Assembly (NCBI GenBank): GCA_019637315.1
Contig: JAHBVU010000001.1
Span: 372,001 to 436,000 of the forward strand
Direction: 5' to 3'
Length of the DNA: 64,000 bases
DNA from: Gemmatimonadales bacterium
Lineage (GTDB): Bacteria; Gemmatimonadota; Gemmatimonadetes; Gemmatimonadales; GWC2-71-9
Part shown: positions 1 to 8,815 of the stretch, piece after piece
Layout: each line of letters opens with the position of its first letter
Position numbering within the stretch: position 1 is the first letter of the stretch
Notes under the pieces: model-generated
What the model saw: the letters and a program-made list of their open reading frames with translations, nothing else
The model's database searches: none
Told to the model about the DNA's origin: nothing
Program-made: the position numbers and the translations under genes

Positions 1-242
1 GGCTGGGCCGCCTGTATGAACGTGGGGCGGGCGTTGCCAAGGATGAGGCCGAGGCCGCCAGATGGTATCGAATCGCGGGCGAGCGGGGAGATGCCGAGGC
101 GCAGTACTTCCTGGGACGGCTCTACAAGGACGGCAAAGGGGTGGCCCGATCGCCTGAGCAGGCGCTCGAGTGGTTCCAGAAGGCAGCGGCGCAGGGGCAC
201 CGCGACGCGGCCAATGAGGTCAGGCGGCTCGAGCGTCCCTGA
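1..242 (+). CDS. Sel1-repeat protein, C-terminal fragment
   Basis: The reading frame that begins at base 3 is open from the window edge and stops at TGA 240-242. It encodes about 79 residues containing two Sel1-like (TPR-related) repeats. Visible hallmarks are LGRLYERG, the EAARWYRIAGERGDAEAQY stretch, LGRLYKDGKGV and ALEWFQKAAAQGH. Sel1 repeats form alpha-alpha superhelices that act as protein-binding scaffolds. The 5' end lies outside the window, so total length, export signal and partner genes are unknown. The gene converges on the 799-residue unknown on the minus strand. Confidence 0.85.
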   Translation, partial: LGRLYERGAGVAKDEAEAARWYRIAGERGDAEAQYFLGRLYKDGKGVARSPEQALEWFQKAAAQGHRDAANEVRRLERP

Positions 243-266
243 AGTTGCGCCAAGGAGTTTCGCGGT

Positions 267-2666
267 TCAGGGCAGCCGCGGGATGCTGACCCGTACGGTG
301 GCTTCGTATTCGACCGGCTCAGTGTCACCGAACATTCCGCTCACCAGATTGATCTGTTGTGCCAGGTTGTTGCCGGCCCCAACCGGCACGAAGCGGTTGC
401 CGATCAAGCGGGCCATGACGGTGGTTTGCTGATCGGGCGGCTGCCCGGCTGCGTTGTCCTTGAGGTACCTTACCAGTCGTCCGGCGCTGGAGAGCCGGTC
501 CCATTCCGGAATAATTGCTCCTCGGGCACGGCGCACGTCGTGCGGGAGCAGATCGTCGCCGACACCCTCGACCCAGCCGATCGGTTCATCGTGCCGATTG
601 AAGACCGGTGCGGGGCGGACCCAGAGTTCCCGGGCAATGGCAGAGACCCGCTGCTGTTCGGCGAGGTCATCGGTTTCGCGCCTGGCGTCGATATCGGAGA
701 GCCAGTCCGGCGTATAGCGTTGCCCGATGAAGTCACCCAGGGATTCGAGCAGCGCATCGATGCGTTTCAGGTCTGCCTCGATCATGACCCGCTCGGCCAC
801 GGTTCGCGCCTGTTGCAGCTTCTCTTCGAGATCCTTCTTGATATCGATGATTCCACCGACCCGCAGGTGGCGCTCGGCCAGTCGGGTACCCTCGAGGTAC
901 TCCCCAAACCCATGTCTAGTGGTGCCGTGAACCGAAATCGCCAGCCGGGCATCGTTCGGCAGGTGGAACTGCTCCTGCTGGTTGATCGGCACGCGTTCCT
1001 TCTCGTCGACATCGGACCGGACCGTGATCTTCCAGCGCCCGTTGATGCAGGTCTTGAGTCGAACCGGGGCGTGATCCTCGGCGAAGGTCAGCGACTCGAA
1101 GGTGACCGTTACCGGCTGCAGGAGTTCCGCCTCTGATCCATCCGGATCGTGCCAACCAAGCGCCAGGTCAAACGCATACACCTCAGCTGCGTCCGGTCTG
1201 CCGGCGGGGAGTTTGTCGAGGGGAATGATGACCCGGGCCTGCTTCGACGCCTCGCCCGGCTTGTCGGGAGGCAGCAACACGACCTTGGGCAGGATGCTGT
1301 CATGGAAGTGCAGGCCGGGGGTCCAGGCGGGGGTCTGCTTGTCGCCTCCAGTAAACGGAGCCATCCGGATCTGCATCAGCAGGCGCGGGCGAACCACGAT
1401 GGTGTTGCGCATGAAGCGGGTCGTCGCGCCGATCGGGTGTGGGCTGCGGATCGGCGCGCGTTCGGGGAGGTCGACAATGAACTCGTAGGGTCGATCGCGC
1501 AGCGTGATCGGTGCCTGGTGCGTCTTCCCGTCGCGGTCGGTACTTGCCCGGAAATTGATGTAGCCGCCCTCGGACGTGGCCATGAAGAAGAATCGCACGG
1601 CCCGGACGCCACCCTGATTCTCTGGGAACTTGAATCCTTCGTACCTCGAGAAGGCAATCGCTTTACAGGGATGGATCTGGGTCGGGTGCAGTTCGTCGGG
1701 GTCGTCGTCGCGGCCGAGCGGTTTGCCCGCCCGGGCGCAGTCGTAGGCCCAGCGACCCGCGGCCCAGAAGTGGTCGCCAGTCATTGGCCAGTAGGGCCAG
1801 CGAGGGTCGAACATCACGCCGTGCGAGCCGCCGTCGGCTGGGGGCAGCGAAACGGCCCCAACATCGAACAGACATTCGATGGCGCCGAGATCACTATCGT
1901 CCTGCCTGGCATGCTGCCCATAAATATCGAGCACCGGCTTGTACCGGTCGGTGCCCAGCTGGGACCCGGGTGGGTCGATGAACTCCTCCTCCTGACTGAT
2001 CCGGATATTGCCGCGCCCGATCACCTTACGGTAGCCGGGCAGGGGCCGGACGTGAAAGTGCCAGCGGGCGTACCGGGTCCACTGCGTGTGGGGAACGTCA
2101 TTGCACGCCTGGTAGCTCGCCGTCAGCACGCCCTCCACTTCGCGCTCCTCCTCCCGGTCGGTCTGGCGCGACTCGCCGGGCCCCGGATAGGTAAAACTGG
2201 AGGCGTCGTAGCCTGATCGTCCAACCGGGACCCACGCCGGAATCACCCGCATGTAGCGATCGAAGAGGGCGCTTTCGAACGCCTTGCCGATGGCCTTGGC
2301 GAGGGCCTTCTTGGCCTCGTCGATCAGGTCACGGTCGGCAAACTTCTTGATCGCCTCGTTGACAGCCTCGGCAGCACCCCGGATGAGATTGATGCCGGGA
2401 ATGATCGTGAGCAGCGTATCGAGTCCGTCGACCAGCGCCTGGGCAAGCTTTTGGGTGAATCCCGATTCAGTGAAGTCCTGCGGCCCACGCGCTCCCGCGT
2501 TTCGCGCAATGCCGTCTGCCTGCTGGAGCGGCTCCGCCGGGACGGCCTCGTCGCGCTGATCGACGGACAAATCGTAGCTTGGACAGTTGATCCGGTGAAA
2601 CGGGCGAACAGAAATGTCGTAGGGTTTGGCGGTATTGGTATATGCGCTGACGTTGTTGAGCGACAC
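267..2666 (-). CDS. Large protein of unknown function, third gene of the PAAR operon (candidate injected cargo)
   Basis: A 799-residue protein that I do not recognise as any family. It starts at GTG 2666, three bases after the stop of the OmpA-like gene, with GGGAG about eight bases upstream. Residues of roughly 70-135 form a hydrophobic/amphipathic helical block (LLTIIPGINLIRGAA, then EAKKALAKAIGKAFESAL). A middle region of about 150-480 is rich in aromatic residues and looks beta-rich. Residues of about 600-650 are strongly helical and charged. No signal peptide is apparent. As last gene of a tight three-gene operon behind a PAAR protein and next to a VgrG-containing locus, it is a candidate effector or effector carrier. 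That role is inferred from position only. Confidence 0.7.
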   Translation of the reverse strand: MSLNNVSAYTNTAKPYDISVRPFHRINCPSYDLSVDQRDEAVPAEPLQQADGIARNAGARGPQDFTESGFTQKLAQALVDGLDTLLTIIPGINLIRGAAEAVNEAIKKFADRDLIDEAKKALAKAIGKAFESALFDRYMRVIPAWVPVGRSGYDASSFTYPGPGESRQTDREEEREVEGVLTASYQACNDVPHTQWTRYARWHFHVRPLPGYRKVIGRGNIRISQEEEFIDPPGSQLGTDRYKPVLDIYGQHARQDDSDLGAIECLFDVGAVSLPPADGGSHGVMFDPRWPYWPMTGDHFWAAGRWAYDCARAGKPLGRDDDPDELHPTQIHPCKAIAFSRYEGFKFPENQGGVRAVRFFFMATSEGGYINFRASTDRDGKTHQAPITLRDRPYEFIVDLPERAPIRSPHPIGATTRFMRNTIVVRPRLLMQIRMAPFTGGDKQTPAWTPGLHFHDSILPKVVLLPPDKPGEASKQARVIIPLDKLPAGRPDAAEVYAFDLALGWHDPDGSEAELLQPVTVTFESLTFAEDHAPVRLKTCINGRWKITVRSDVDEKERVPINQQEQFHLPNDARLAISVHGTTRHGFGEYLEGTRLAERHLRVGGIIDIKKDLEEKLQQARTVAERVMIEADLKRIDALLESLGDFIGQRYTPDWLSDIDARRETDDLAEQQRVSAIARELWVRPAPVFNRHDEPIGWVEGVGDDLLPHDVRRARGAIIPEWDRLSSAGRLVRYLKDNAAGQPPDQQTTVMARLIGNRFVPVGAGNNLAQQINLVSGMFGDTEPVEYEATVRVSIPRLP

Positions 2667-2669
2667 GGC

Positions 2670-4400
2670 TCAGCTCCCGAAATCTTCGAACGCGTGCGCG
2701 GAGGTTGGCTCGTTGCGGCGCCCGGTCTGGTCGAGCTTCTGATCGCGCTGATAGGCCGCGATGACACGCCGTCGATCGTCGTCATCCCAGTTGGCGAAGT
2801 CACGGCCGGTGTCGTCCGGTCCGTAGCCCAGGTTAAAGAGGCGTTGCAGCAGCGCCAGATCGCGATCGGCCTCGGATGGTGGCCGGGCATCGAGATCGAA
2901 ATCCGGGTCGAATCCGATGTCGCCCGGTTGTTGCGCGCGCAGGGGCTGGAGGGCGCCGCCATCGAGCTTGAGCACGTGGAACGTCTGCTCGTCCGGATAG
3001 GCCTGCGAATCGACCGTGCCGGCCCCGGGCGCTGGCTCTGGTGTGTCCGGGTCGCGATAGAGGTCGAGCTTGAGCGTGATTCGCGTCGTTGGATGGAACG
3101 CGGGCAGGCCGATGACGCCATTGACCGTGGTTCTGCCCCGAATCACCGGTGCGTCACGGGAGTCGCCTACGATAGCTACGAAGCGTCGATTGGCAAGCGG
3201 CACCGGCTCGACCGGTGGCGTCGGTCGGTCGAAGCGCGTAATGGTCGGTTGGTCGACCAGCAGCTGCAGGACCCAGATTCGCAGGTCGCGCTCGCACGGG
3301 GAATGCAGGGCAACGCCATGGTAGAAGCGGCAGCCAAATGTGGTTTCCTCCCGTCCCAGTTCCTCCGCCAGCTCGGGGTTCGGTGGGGTCAGGTCCCGGC
3401 GGTGCTCGGGCACTTCTCGACCGAAGCGGCGGCGATGGGTATCGAACGCCGTTTCACGCCTGGCCTTGCCGTTGGACCAGAAGCGCTTGGTGCAGCCGGA
3501 AACGCCCTGTGCAGCAGCCGGGCAAGGCCATTTGGCGGGATCGACCTTGGTTCCCTTGGCAAACAAAAACACGATGACCCGGCGATTCGGGGCATTCAGT
3601 TCGTCCCGGCTCGTCTTGCCTTCCGCTCCGCCGCGTTCAAGCGCCTGAAGCTCCTCGCGGCCGAGCAGGAACTGCGGATTGAACTCGCTGCAGCCCTGGA
3701 AGGAGGCCTTGGCCCCGCCGCGGCCGAGGAAGTCGTCGTCGTCGAGCTCGGGAAAGTCCTGCGCGTTCGCGTCACCACTCCGCAGGAAGTCCATGTACTT
3801 CGCAAAAATCACGGCTCGGTTGGCCTTGGTATTGGCGGCCTGGGTGCCCGCGGGCTGACCGATCGCCTGGGCAATGGCCTCCGCGGTTGCTGCATCCTGC
3901 TTACCGTCCAGGTTGCCGGGCGGGAAGCCCAGGGCATCGACCATCGTCTGGACGGCTCGCAGCCCCCAGGTGTCGCCCGAGGCGCCCTGCGGATCCGAGT
4001 AGAGTGCCTCCCAGATGGCAACATCGCGTCGCATTACCGCATAGATCGATCGCGCCCGACGCTCGCTCAGCCACTTGTTGTAGATATCGCTGCCGCTCGG
4101 GTCCGCGTGGCCAAAGAGGGACATCGGGCACCCCGGGTGACGCCGGATGATCCCGCCCAGCTTGCGGAATCCTTCCCGCGCGGCAGGGGCAACGACCGAC
4201 GAATCGAAGGCAAAGTTGGAGGGGTACAGATTGGCGCAGGCCACGACTACCGTGTCCTTGCGCACCGTGTTGAACGCTTTGGCACGGTCGCTGGCTGTCG
4301 GGGCCACGATGACGGGAAGCACCGCGCGGTTGGCATGGGTGGCGAAGATCCCGGCGTCGGTCTCGTCCACCATGTCCGGGATGTAGATTGCGTCGACCAT
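2670..4400 (-). CDS. OmpA-like domain protein with peptidoglycan-binding-type segments
   Basis: The start is ATG 4400, directly after the PAAR gene stop at 4402; an in-frame start further upstream would overlap that gene. The protein has 576 residues. Residues of about 45-150 match the OmpA C-terminal peptidoglycan-binding fold: a YPSNFAFDSS strand, a GHADPSGSD motif, YNKWLSERRARSI and a following helix. Next comes a segment resembling PG_binding_1 (ALGFPPGNLDGKQDAATAEAI), and the C-terminus holds a second such segment (LALLQRLFNLGYGPDD...). No signal peptide is visible, which is unusual for OmpA-like proteins and fits delivery through an injection machine instead of Sec. It is translationally adjacent to both neighbours. 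The role (wall-anchoring cargo or adaptor) is inferred. Confidence 0.75.
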   Translation of the reverse strand: MVDAIYIPDMVDETDAGIFATHANRAVLPVIVAPTASDRAKAFNTVRKDTVVVACANLYPSNFAFDSSVVAPAAREGFRKLGGIIRRHPGCPMSLFGHADPSGSDIYNKWLSERRARSIYAVMRRDVAIWEALYSDPQGASGDTWGLRAVQTMVDALGFPPGNLDGKQDAATAEAIAQAIGQPAGTQAANTKANRAVIFAKYMDFLRSGDANAQDFPELDDDDFLGRGGAKASFQGCSEFNPQFLLGREELQALERGGAEGKTSRDELNAPNRRVIVFLFAKGTKVDPAKWPCPAAAQGVSGCTKRFWSNGKARRETAFDTHRRRFGREVPEHRRDLTPPNPELAEELGREETTFGCRFYHGVALHSPCERDLRIWVLQLLVDQPTITRFDRPTPPVEPVPLANRRFVAIVGDSRDAPVIRGRTTVNGVIGLPAFHPTTRITLKLDLYRDPDTPEPAPGAGTVDSQAYPDEQTFHVLKLDGGALQPLRAQQPGDIGFDPDFDLDARPPSEADRDLALLQRLFNLGYGPDDTGRDFANWDDDDRRRVIAAYQRDQKLDQTGRRNEPTSAHAFEDFGS

Positions 4401-4401
4401 C

Positions 4402-5805
4402 TCAGGGCACCGTCTCGTCCGGCAGCAGGTCACCGTGTTCGTGAGCAATCCGGTTGTAGACCTTGGGGTCGCGGAACTTGCCGGTGACCTTCATCCCATG
4501 GTCGAACTCGAACTCTTCGGTCGCCCACCGCAGTTGCACCTCGTCCGCCGCTGCGAAGCCGGCGAAGTAGCCAAGGTTGTTGAGCCGCATCTGAATCCCG
4601 CGAATGGTGTTGGCGGGTGCCAACTCGCCGATCCGCATCCAGAGCGTCAGGTCGACCTCGCTTTCCGCGTCGCCCTGGTGCACCGCGAGTTCTCCAGCGC
4701 GATGAGATGGTGAGAGGGGTTGCGACAGGCGTCCGTCGCCGTCGGTTGCATTCGGGACGACGCCGTCGACTGCGGCTCCCTCACCGCCGGTCCCCAGCAC
4801 GATACGCGCGGCACGATTTGCCATGGGCGTCTGGCCGCGGTCGAGGACCTTGAGATTGAGCAGCAGCGTGGGTGCCGTTGCGATGAACTTGTGTTCCTGG
4901 TCGGTGCTGCGGGAAAATCGGCGGTGCCGCCGGACCGGAACGATCAGCGCGTCATCGGCGGCCAGGGTGAAGGGATTGACCCGTTCCTTGCGCAACTCCT
5001 GGTTGCCCGGGTCGTCCCAGACCGTCCGCCAGCTGCGGAATTCGGCCAGTGTCGAGGCAACCGCTGTGTGCTCGCCGGGCTGGATCGTGTGTTCGGCCGG
5101 TTCGGTGCGGTCGTCCGCAGCGATCGACTCCCCCTGATCGCCGCCGTCGGCGCGGACCGCGCGGTCTTCGAGGCGGAGAAACGTGAGGCGATACTCCCCA
5201 GGCTCGATGCCCTTGTGCCGGGCGCGGCCCTCGGCGTCCAGCAGGCCGGCAATCGGGTCGGTCCCCTCGCGTTCGAGCTGATACGGGTCGCCTGCCATTG
5301 GACGGCCGGCCTCGTCGACCAGCGCAATCCCGATCCAGTGTCCCGCGATCGCCTGCCCGGGTGCGGGTTCCGGGGGGACGAACGGCGAGGCGGCGACGAT
5401 TTCCCGGGCGCCCTGCGAGGCGCAATCGGTTCGGGTAAAGGCCAGGCCTTTGGCCTTGGCGGCCGACATGCTGAAACCGGCAGCGCCGCCGGCGCCTCCG
5501 CCGGAGTCGCCAATCATGACGTTGGGCGAGCCGGCGACGATGCTGCCGCCGTGCGCGGTGCTGTCGCCCATCCGGGCGGCCGGCATCCCGGCGATCAGGC
5601 AGGTTGGCGACCCCGCCACGATGACGTCCGGCGGCCCCACGCAGATGGCAACGTCGCCCACTCGCGCGGCCGGCAGTCCGTTGATCAGGACCGTGGGGGC
5701 GCCCTGGAACGCAATCGGGCCACCGACGTGCGGAATCGGCACGACGGCCGGGGTCTGCATCGGGCAGGCGTGCATGTCGGTGAGCCGAGCGGCCGGTTTC
5801 GACAT
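4402..5805 (-). CDS. PAAR-motif spike-tip protein with C-terminal peptidoglycan-binding-like domain
   Basis: A protein of 467 residues from ATG 5805. An in-frame start further upstream (5892) adds a non-conserved leader and is not preferred. Residues of about 1-95 carry the PAAR repeat pattern: MSKPAARLTDMHACP, then repeated glycine-rich strands VLINGLPAARVGD, CLIAGMPAARMGD and NVMIGDSGGGAGG. This is the beta-helical cone that caps VgrG trimers in type VI systems. A middle segment (about 170-250) looks like an immunoglobulin/SdrD-type extension. The C-terminus (about 400-460) resembles a peptidoglycan-binding module (IRGIQMRLNNLGYF). It is the first gene of a three-gene minus-strand operon, divergent from the tss run. 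Family knowledge says such extended PAAR proteins carry or recruit effectors. Confidence 0.88.
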   Translation of the reverse strand: MSKPAARLTDMHACPMQTPAVVPIPHVGGPIAFQGAPTVLINGLPAARVGDVAICVGPPDVIVAGSPTCLIAGMPAARMGDSTAHGGSIVAGSPNVMIGDSGGGAGGAAGFSMSAAKAKGLAFTRTDCASQGAREIVAASPFVPPEPAPGQAIAGHWIGIALVDEAGRPMAGDPYQLEREGTDPIAGLLDAEGRARHKGIEPGEYRLTFLRLEDRAVRADGGDQGESIAADDRTEPAEHTIQPGEHTAVASTLAEFRSWRTVWDDPGNQELRKERVNPFTLAADDALIVPVRRHRRFSRSTDQEHKFIATAPTLLLNLKVLDRGQTPMANRAARIVLGTGGEGAAVDGVVPNATDGDGRLSQPLSPSHRAGELAVHQGDAESEVDLTLWMRIGELAPANTIRGIQMRLNNLGYFAGFAAADEVQLRWATEEFEFDHGMKVTGKFRDPKVYNRIAHEHGDLLPDETVP

Positions 5806-5952
5806 AGCTTCAACATCGAATCGCGGGGGGCCGGTGTCTAGTCCAATGCACGGTCTCCGGCGGCCTCGCGCCGCACCGGGGACGGCGTGCATGGGTATCT
5901 TTCGGTCGTTCCGTGCCGCTGCTGAGCAGGATTGTTTCGTGAGGGGGGAACC

Positions 5953-6174
5953 GTGACGAGCTCAGGAACTCGCGAGATCCGCAACGAGGATGGTGATCTC
6001 ATCGCGCGCGTCACCGAGGTGAACCCGGGTACCGTCCTCCAGTGTCTTCGGTGCGAGTTGCGGAGCGAAGTCAGGGAGCTGCTCGAGTATCCGGCTACCT
6101 GGGCCAGACTTTCCGATCGCAAGCTGTTTGCGCTTTGCCAGCAGGGGGAGGTTCGCGAGGCCGGTCCCAGCTGA
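5953..6174 (+). CDS. Small conserved-looking hypothetical protein
   Basis: A 73-residue ORF from GTG 5953, chosen because GAGGGGGG lies at 5941-5948; an in-frame TTG at 5932 has no comparable site. The protein is acidic and soluble, has two cysteines in the CLRC pair and no membrane segment. It sits alone between the divergent PAAR operon and the membrane-protein gene of the secretion locus. The CxxC pair could bind metal, but a single pair is weak evidence. I do not recognise the family. Confidence 0.5.
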   Translation: MTSSGTREIRNEDGDLIARVTEVNPGTVLQCLRCELRSEVRELLEYPATWARLSDRKLFALCQQGEVREAGPS

Positions 6175-6217
6175 CAGCCCACTTCGCGCAGCCGCCGGCT
6201 CCAGCGTCGGGCTGTCA
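6172..6217. repeat. 9-bp perfect inverted repeat overlapping a stop codon
   Basis: TGACAGCCC at 6172-6180 is exactly complementary to GGGCTGTCA at 6209-6217, with 28 bases between the arms. The left arm includes the TGA stop of the small upstream gene. No T-run follows, so it may be a weak terminator or an operator upstream of the secretion-locus promoter. Confidence 0.4.
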
Positions 6218-6287
6218 AATTCGTGGGGAGCGGGTTCCCCGGGCCGGTGTCGACGCCTTTGACAACCCGGTGGCCGAGGTGCAATGC

Positions 6288-6317
6288 TTGACCGGGCCTA
6301 ACGTTTGCCGCTACACT
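6288..6317 (+). promoter_or_regulatory. Predicted sigma-70-type promoter of the type VI-like locus
   Basis: TTGACC at 6288-6293 and TACACT at 6312-6317 are separated by 18 bases. A start point near 6324 would give a leader of about 20 bases before ATG 6343. This is the best promoter match upstream of the membrane-protein/vWA gene pair. Confidence 0.55.
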
Positions 6318-6342
6318 ATGGGGTCTCCTCCACCCGCTCCGG

Positions 6343-7488
6343 ATGCCAACTTATAACGTCGATCTCACGACTGAGCGTGGCGTTTCGCGGGTTTCCTTTA
6401 CCCTCGATGATGACCGCCCGTTAGGGCTGCAGATCAATCACGTCCTCGAAGAGTTTCGTCAGCGTGGCCTGGTCCTCAAGGGCGGGCCTGAGGACGAACT
6501 GATGGTGGCGTGGAACGGGCGGCCGGTCGACGGCGCCAGGACGCCGCAGTCGCTCGGCATCACGCCCCACCATGCCATCGAGTTGCGAATGCGGCCACGG
6601 CGGGCCGCCGTGGCCGCGCGGGCGGAACCGCCAGCCACGCCGTTTCTCTCCAAGACCTCATACCTGTCGCTGGTAACCGGCTGTACCGGGGCGGCACTTG
6701 CCTGGATCGTGACGGCGACGCTCTTCACCGACTTGGGTGACGTGTTCACCAGCTACGGTACCCTGGACGTTGCGGTGGCCACCCTGCTGGGCGCGGCGGT
6801 CGGCGGGATGCTGCTTGGTGCGCTGGCGCGGGCGCGCAGTGAAGGGCTGGTAATCGGGCTTGCCGCTGGTGTCGGGCTCGGAGCCGCTGGCGCGGCAGTC
6901 GGCGCCTTCTCGGGCCTGGTGATATCCGGATACGCAGGACTCGGTGACTCGCGCCAGAGCTTCATTGCTGCCCGTCTGATCACCTGGGCGCTTACGGGCG
7001 GGTTTCTCGGCATGTTCCTGGCTTTTCGCTGGGTCAGGACTCATGCGGTGGTCCCGTTCGAGTCCCTGCTCTGGGGCTGCGGAGCCGGCATTGTCAGCGC
7101 CCTGCTGATGTCGCTGCCGGGGCCGTCCGATCTCTGGCAGCTGCTGGGTTTTCTGGTGATCGGGGCGGCCACCGGTATTGGTGTGATCCATCCGGTCATG
7201 GCCCGCTCCCTGGGCGTCATCGAGTTGGAGCGGGCTGGTTCCGGATCGGTCGGACTCTTGGGGCATCGCGGCTGGGTGGTTCCCTTCCATGGCACGGCGA
7301 CCATGGCGCGAAGCCTGGAAGTGCGCAGCCAGCAGGGGCGCAGCCAGGTGGTGCCGACAGGCGCTGGTTCGGAGCCGATTGCGCTCAGCGGTCGGGCCGT
7401 TGGGGGCCCGCAGGACCTGCTCAATCAGGACACGATTACCATCGGATCACGCGTCTTTCTTTACCGTCGGTTTCCGGAGGCGAGCTAG
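6343..7488 (+). CDS. Polytopic membrane protein with N-terminal ubiquitin-like (YukD/EccD-type) domain
   Basis: 381 residues. Residues 1-86 have the beta-grasp look of YukD/ubiquitin-like domains (alternating strands, a LGLQINHVLEEF helix, and a final HHAIELRMRP strand). Hydrophobic segments follow at about 107-128, 142-163, 167-197, 209-230, 240-258 and 264-284. The C-terminal 95 residues are soluble and end in DTITIGSRVFLYRRF, which resembles the last strands of an FHA domain. In type VII systems EccD combines a ubiquitin-like domain with many membrane segments, so the layout is EccD-like, although homology is unproven. Its stop codon overlaps the start of the vWA gene, and the tss genes follow, so it probably serves that machine at the inner membrane. 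Confidence 0.75.
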   Translation: MPTYNVDLTTERGVSRVSFTLDDDRPLGLQINHVLEEFRQRGLVLKGGPEDELMVAWNGRPVDGARTPQSLGITPHHAIELRMRPRRAAVAARAEPPATPFLSKTSYLSLVTGCTGAALAWIVTATLFTDLGDVFTSYGTLDVAVATLLGAAVGGMLLGALARARSEGLVIGLAAGVGLGAAGAAVGAFSGLVISGYAGLGDSRQSFIAARLITWALTGGFLGMFLAFRWVRTHAVVPFESLLWGCGAGIVSALLMSLPGPSDLWQLLGFLVIGAATGIGVIHPVMARSLGVIELERAGSGSVGLLGHRGWVVPFHGTATMARSLEVRSQQGRSQVVPTGAGSEPIALSGRAVGGPQDLLNQDTITIGSRVFLYRRFPEAS

Positions 7489-8768
7489 TGAAAGCCGCGG
7501 CGCTTGCCGCAGGATGCCTCGCCCTCATCGGGGTTGGGGCTCTGGCGGGGCAGGATGGCGAGGTGGCGTTGCTGCGTTGCGGCGAGCGATCGGCCCGGCC
7601 CTGTCTGATGACGACGGTCTCGCTTCGCCCCGAGCAGGCCCGCCAGCTGGCGGGTCGGTCTCCCGACAGCTTGGGATTGACCTGGCGGGCGCGATTCCTG
7701 CGGGATACCAGCCTCGCGGGCCGCGCTCGACGAACCTGGTCGAGTGGAACGGGCGAGAACCGGGTGCTGGTTCTGGTCGACGTCAGCGGCAGCATGAGGA
7801 ACCTGGGGATCGGGACCGCCAAGCTGGTGGTCGGGAACTTTCTCCGAACGCTCGATTCGCTGCCGGCCGGGTCGGTCCGGGTGGCGATCGCGCCGTTCGG
7901 GAGCGTCAACGTTGCTGCACGGATTGCTGCGGCTCAGTTCACGACCCCCGACTCGGCGCGGTATGCGATCGATGGGTTGCCCAATCCCGATCGTGAGAAC
8001 ACCGGGCTCTATAGCGCCGTGGTGGCCGGCGTCGAGCGTCTGTCGCGCGAACTCGCCGAGACGGGTGAGGGACTTGGTGCGCTGGTCGTCCTGACTGACG
8101 GAGACAATGATGTTGGGCGGTCCGGTGATGATGCGGGGCTGCTGGCGGGCGCTTCCGGGCTGGCGCGTGCTGCGCAGGCAGTGGATGGGAGTGCGGCCTT
8201 CACGACCATCGTCGGGATCGGCAATCTCAACGCGCAGGCGCTGACGACTCTTGCGGGTCCCCGAGGGCGGGCGTATCTCACGAGTCTGGACGCCTATGAG
8301 TTGGCCCGTCCGCTGGCAGAGGTGCGCGACCTTTTCGCGACCAGTTGGGAACTGCTGTTCCCGCTCTCGGTAGCGCGCGAGGGGCTCGGTCGGGGTCCGG
8401 CAACCCTGGTGCCCTCGGTCGGATTCGTTGCTGGAGCGGCGCTCTGGCGTCCGCCGGTCATTGCGCTGCCGGCCTTTGTGGGCGTGGCGTCGTCGGCCTT
8501 GGTGCCTGAAGGGGTCGGGGCAGCACCGGTTGGCTTCGTGCTGGATCGGCGCTGGCCGCTGGCGTTAATGGCGGGAGTACTGTTGTTCTTGTTATGGTTC
8601 GTGGCTCCCCGATTGTTGTGGCCGGTCCTGTCGGCGACACCGGTTCAGGGTGCCCCGCCGGTCAAGAAAGCAGCATCGCCGCCGCCAGGCGGGTTGCGAA
8701 CCGACGTGAAGGAAGTTGCGCCGCGTCGGCCATCCGATGTTACGGCAGCGAAGGCGCGCCGCGCCTGA
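7488..8768 (+). CDS. Exported, membrane-anchored von Willebrand factor A domain protein
   Basis: 426 residues from GTG 7488, overlapping the preceding stop by one base. The N-terminus (about 1-21) is a signal peptide or anchor. The vWA domain spans about 90-290: the MIDAS motif DVSGSM at 98-103 and a later LTDGDND segment would bind a divalent cation. A hydrophobic segment near 352-375 (LALMAGVLLFLLWFV) is followed by a basic tail of about 50 residues that would lie in the cytoplasm. vWA domains mediate metal-dependent protein contacts. Such a protein is not a standard type VI core component, so its tight coupling to the ubiquitin-like membrane protein suggests that the two form a dedicated envelope module. 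Confidence 0.8.
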   Translation: MKAAALAAGCLALIGVGALAGQDGEVALLRCGERSARPCLMTTVSLRPEQARQLAGRSPDSLGLTWRARFLRDTSLAGRARRTWSSGTGENRVLVLVDVSGSMRNLGIGTAKLVVGNFLRTLDSLPAGSVRVAIAPFGSVNVAARIAAAQFTTPDSARYAIDGLPNPDRENTGLYSAVVAGVERLSRELAETGEGLGALVVLTDGDNDVGRSGDDAGLLAGASGLARAAQAVDGSAAFTTIVGIGNLNAQALTTLAGPRGRAYLTSLDAYELARPLAEVRDLFATSWELLFPLSVAREGLGRGPATLVPSVGFVAGAALWRPPVIALPAFVGVASSALVPEGVGAAPVGFVLDRRWPLALMAGVLLFLLWFVAPRLLWPVLSATPVQGAPPVKKAASPPPGGLRTDVKEVAPRRPSDVTAAKARRA

Positions 8769-8783
8769 TAGCAACGTGCAACG

Positions 8784-8807
8784 TGGTACAATCCTATCTC
8801 TGAGGAG
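8784..8807 (+). promoter_or_regulatory. Extended -10 element and ribosome binding site before tssB
   Basis: TGGTACAAT at 8784-8792 is an extended -10 (TGn plus TACAAT), and GAGGAG at 8802-8807 is a strong Shine-Dalgarno eight bases before ATG 8816. No good -35 is seen. The sheath genes may have their own internal promoter in addition to the one at 6288. Confidence 0.5.
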
Positions 8808-8815
8808 AGCCAGAC

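Noticed and set aside
2451-4487. A 678-residue plus-strand open frame opposite the OmpA-like gene
   Set aside because: It lies over a gene with clear OmpA and peptidoglycan-binding motifs and shows no motif itself.
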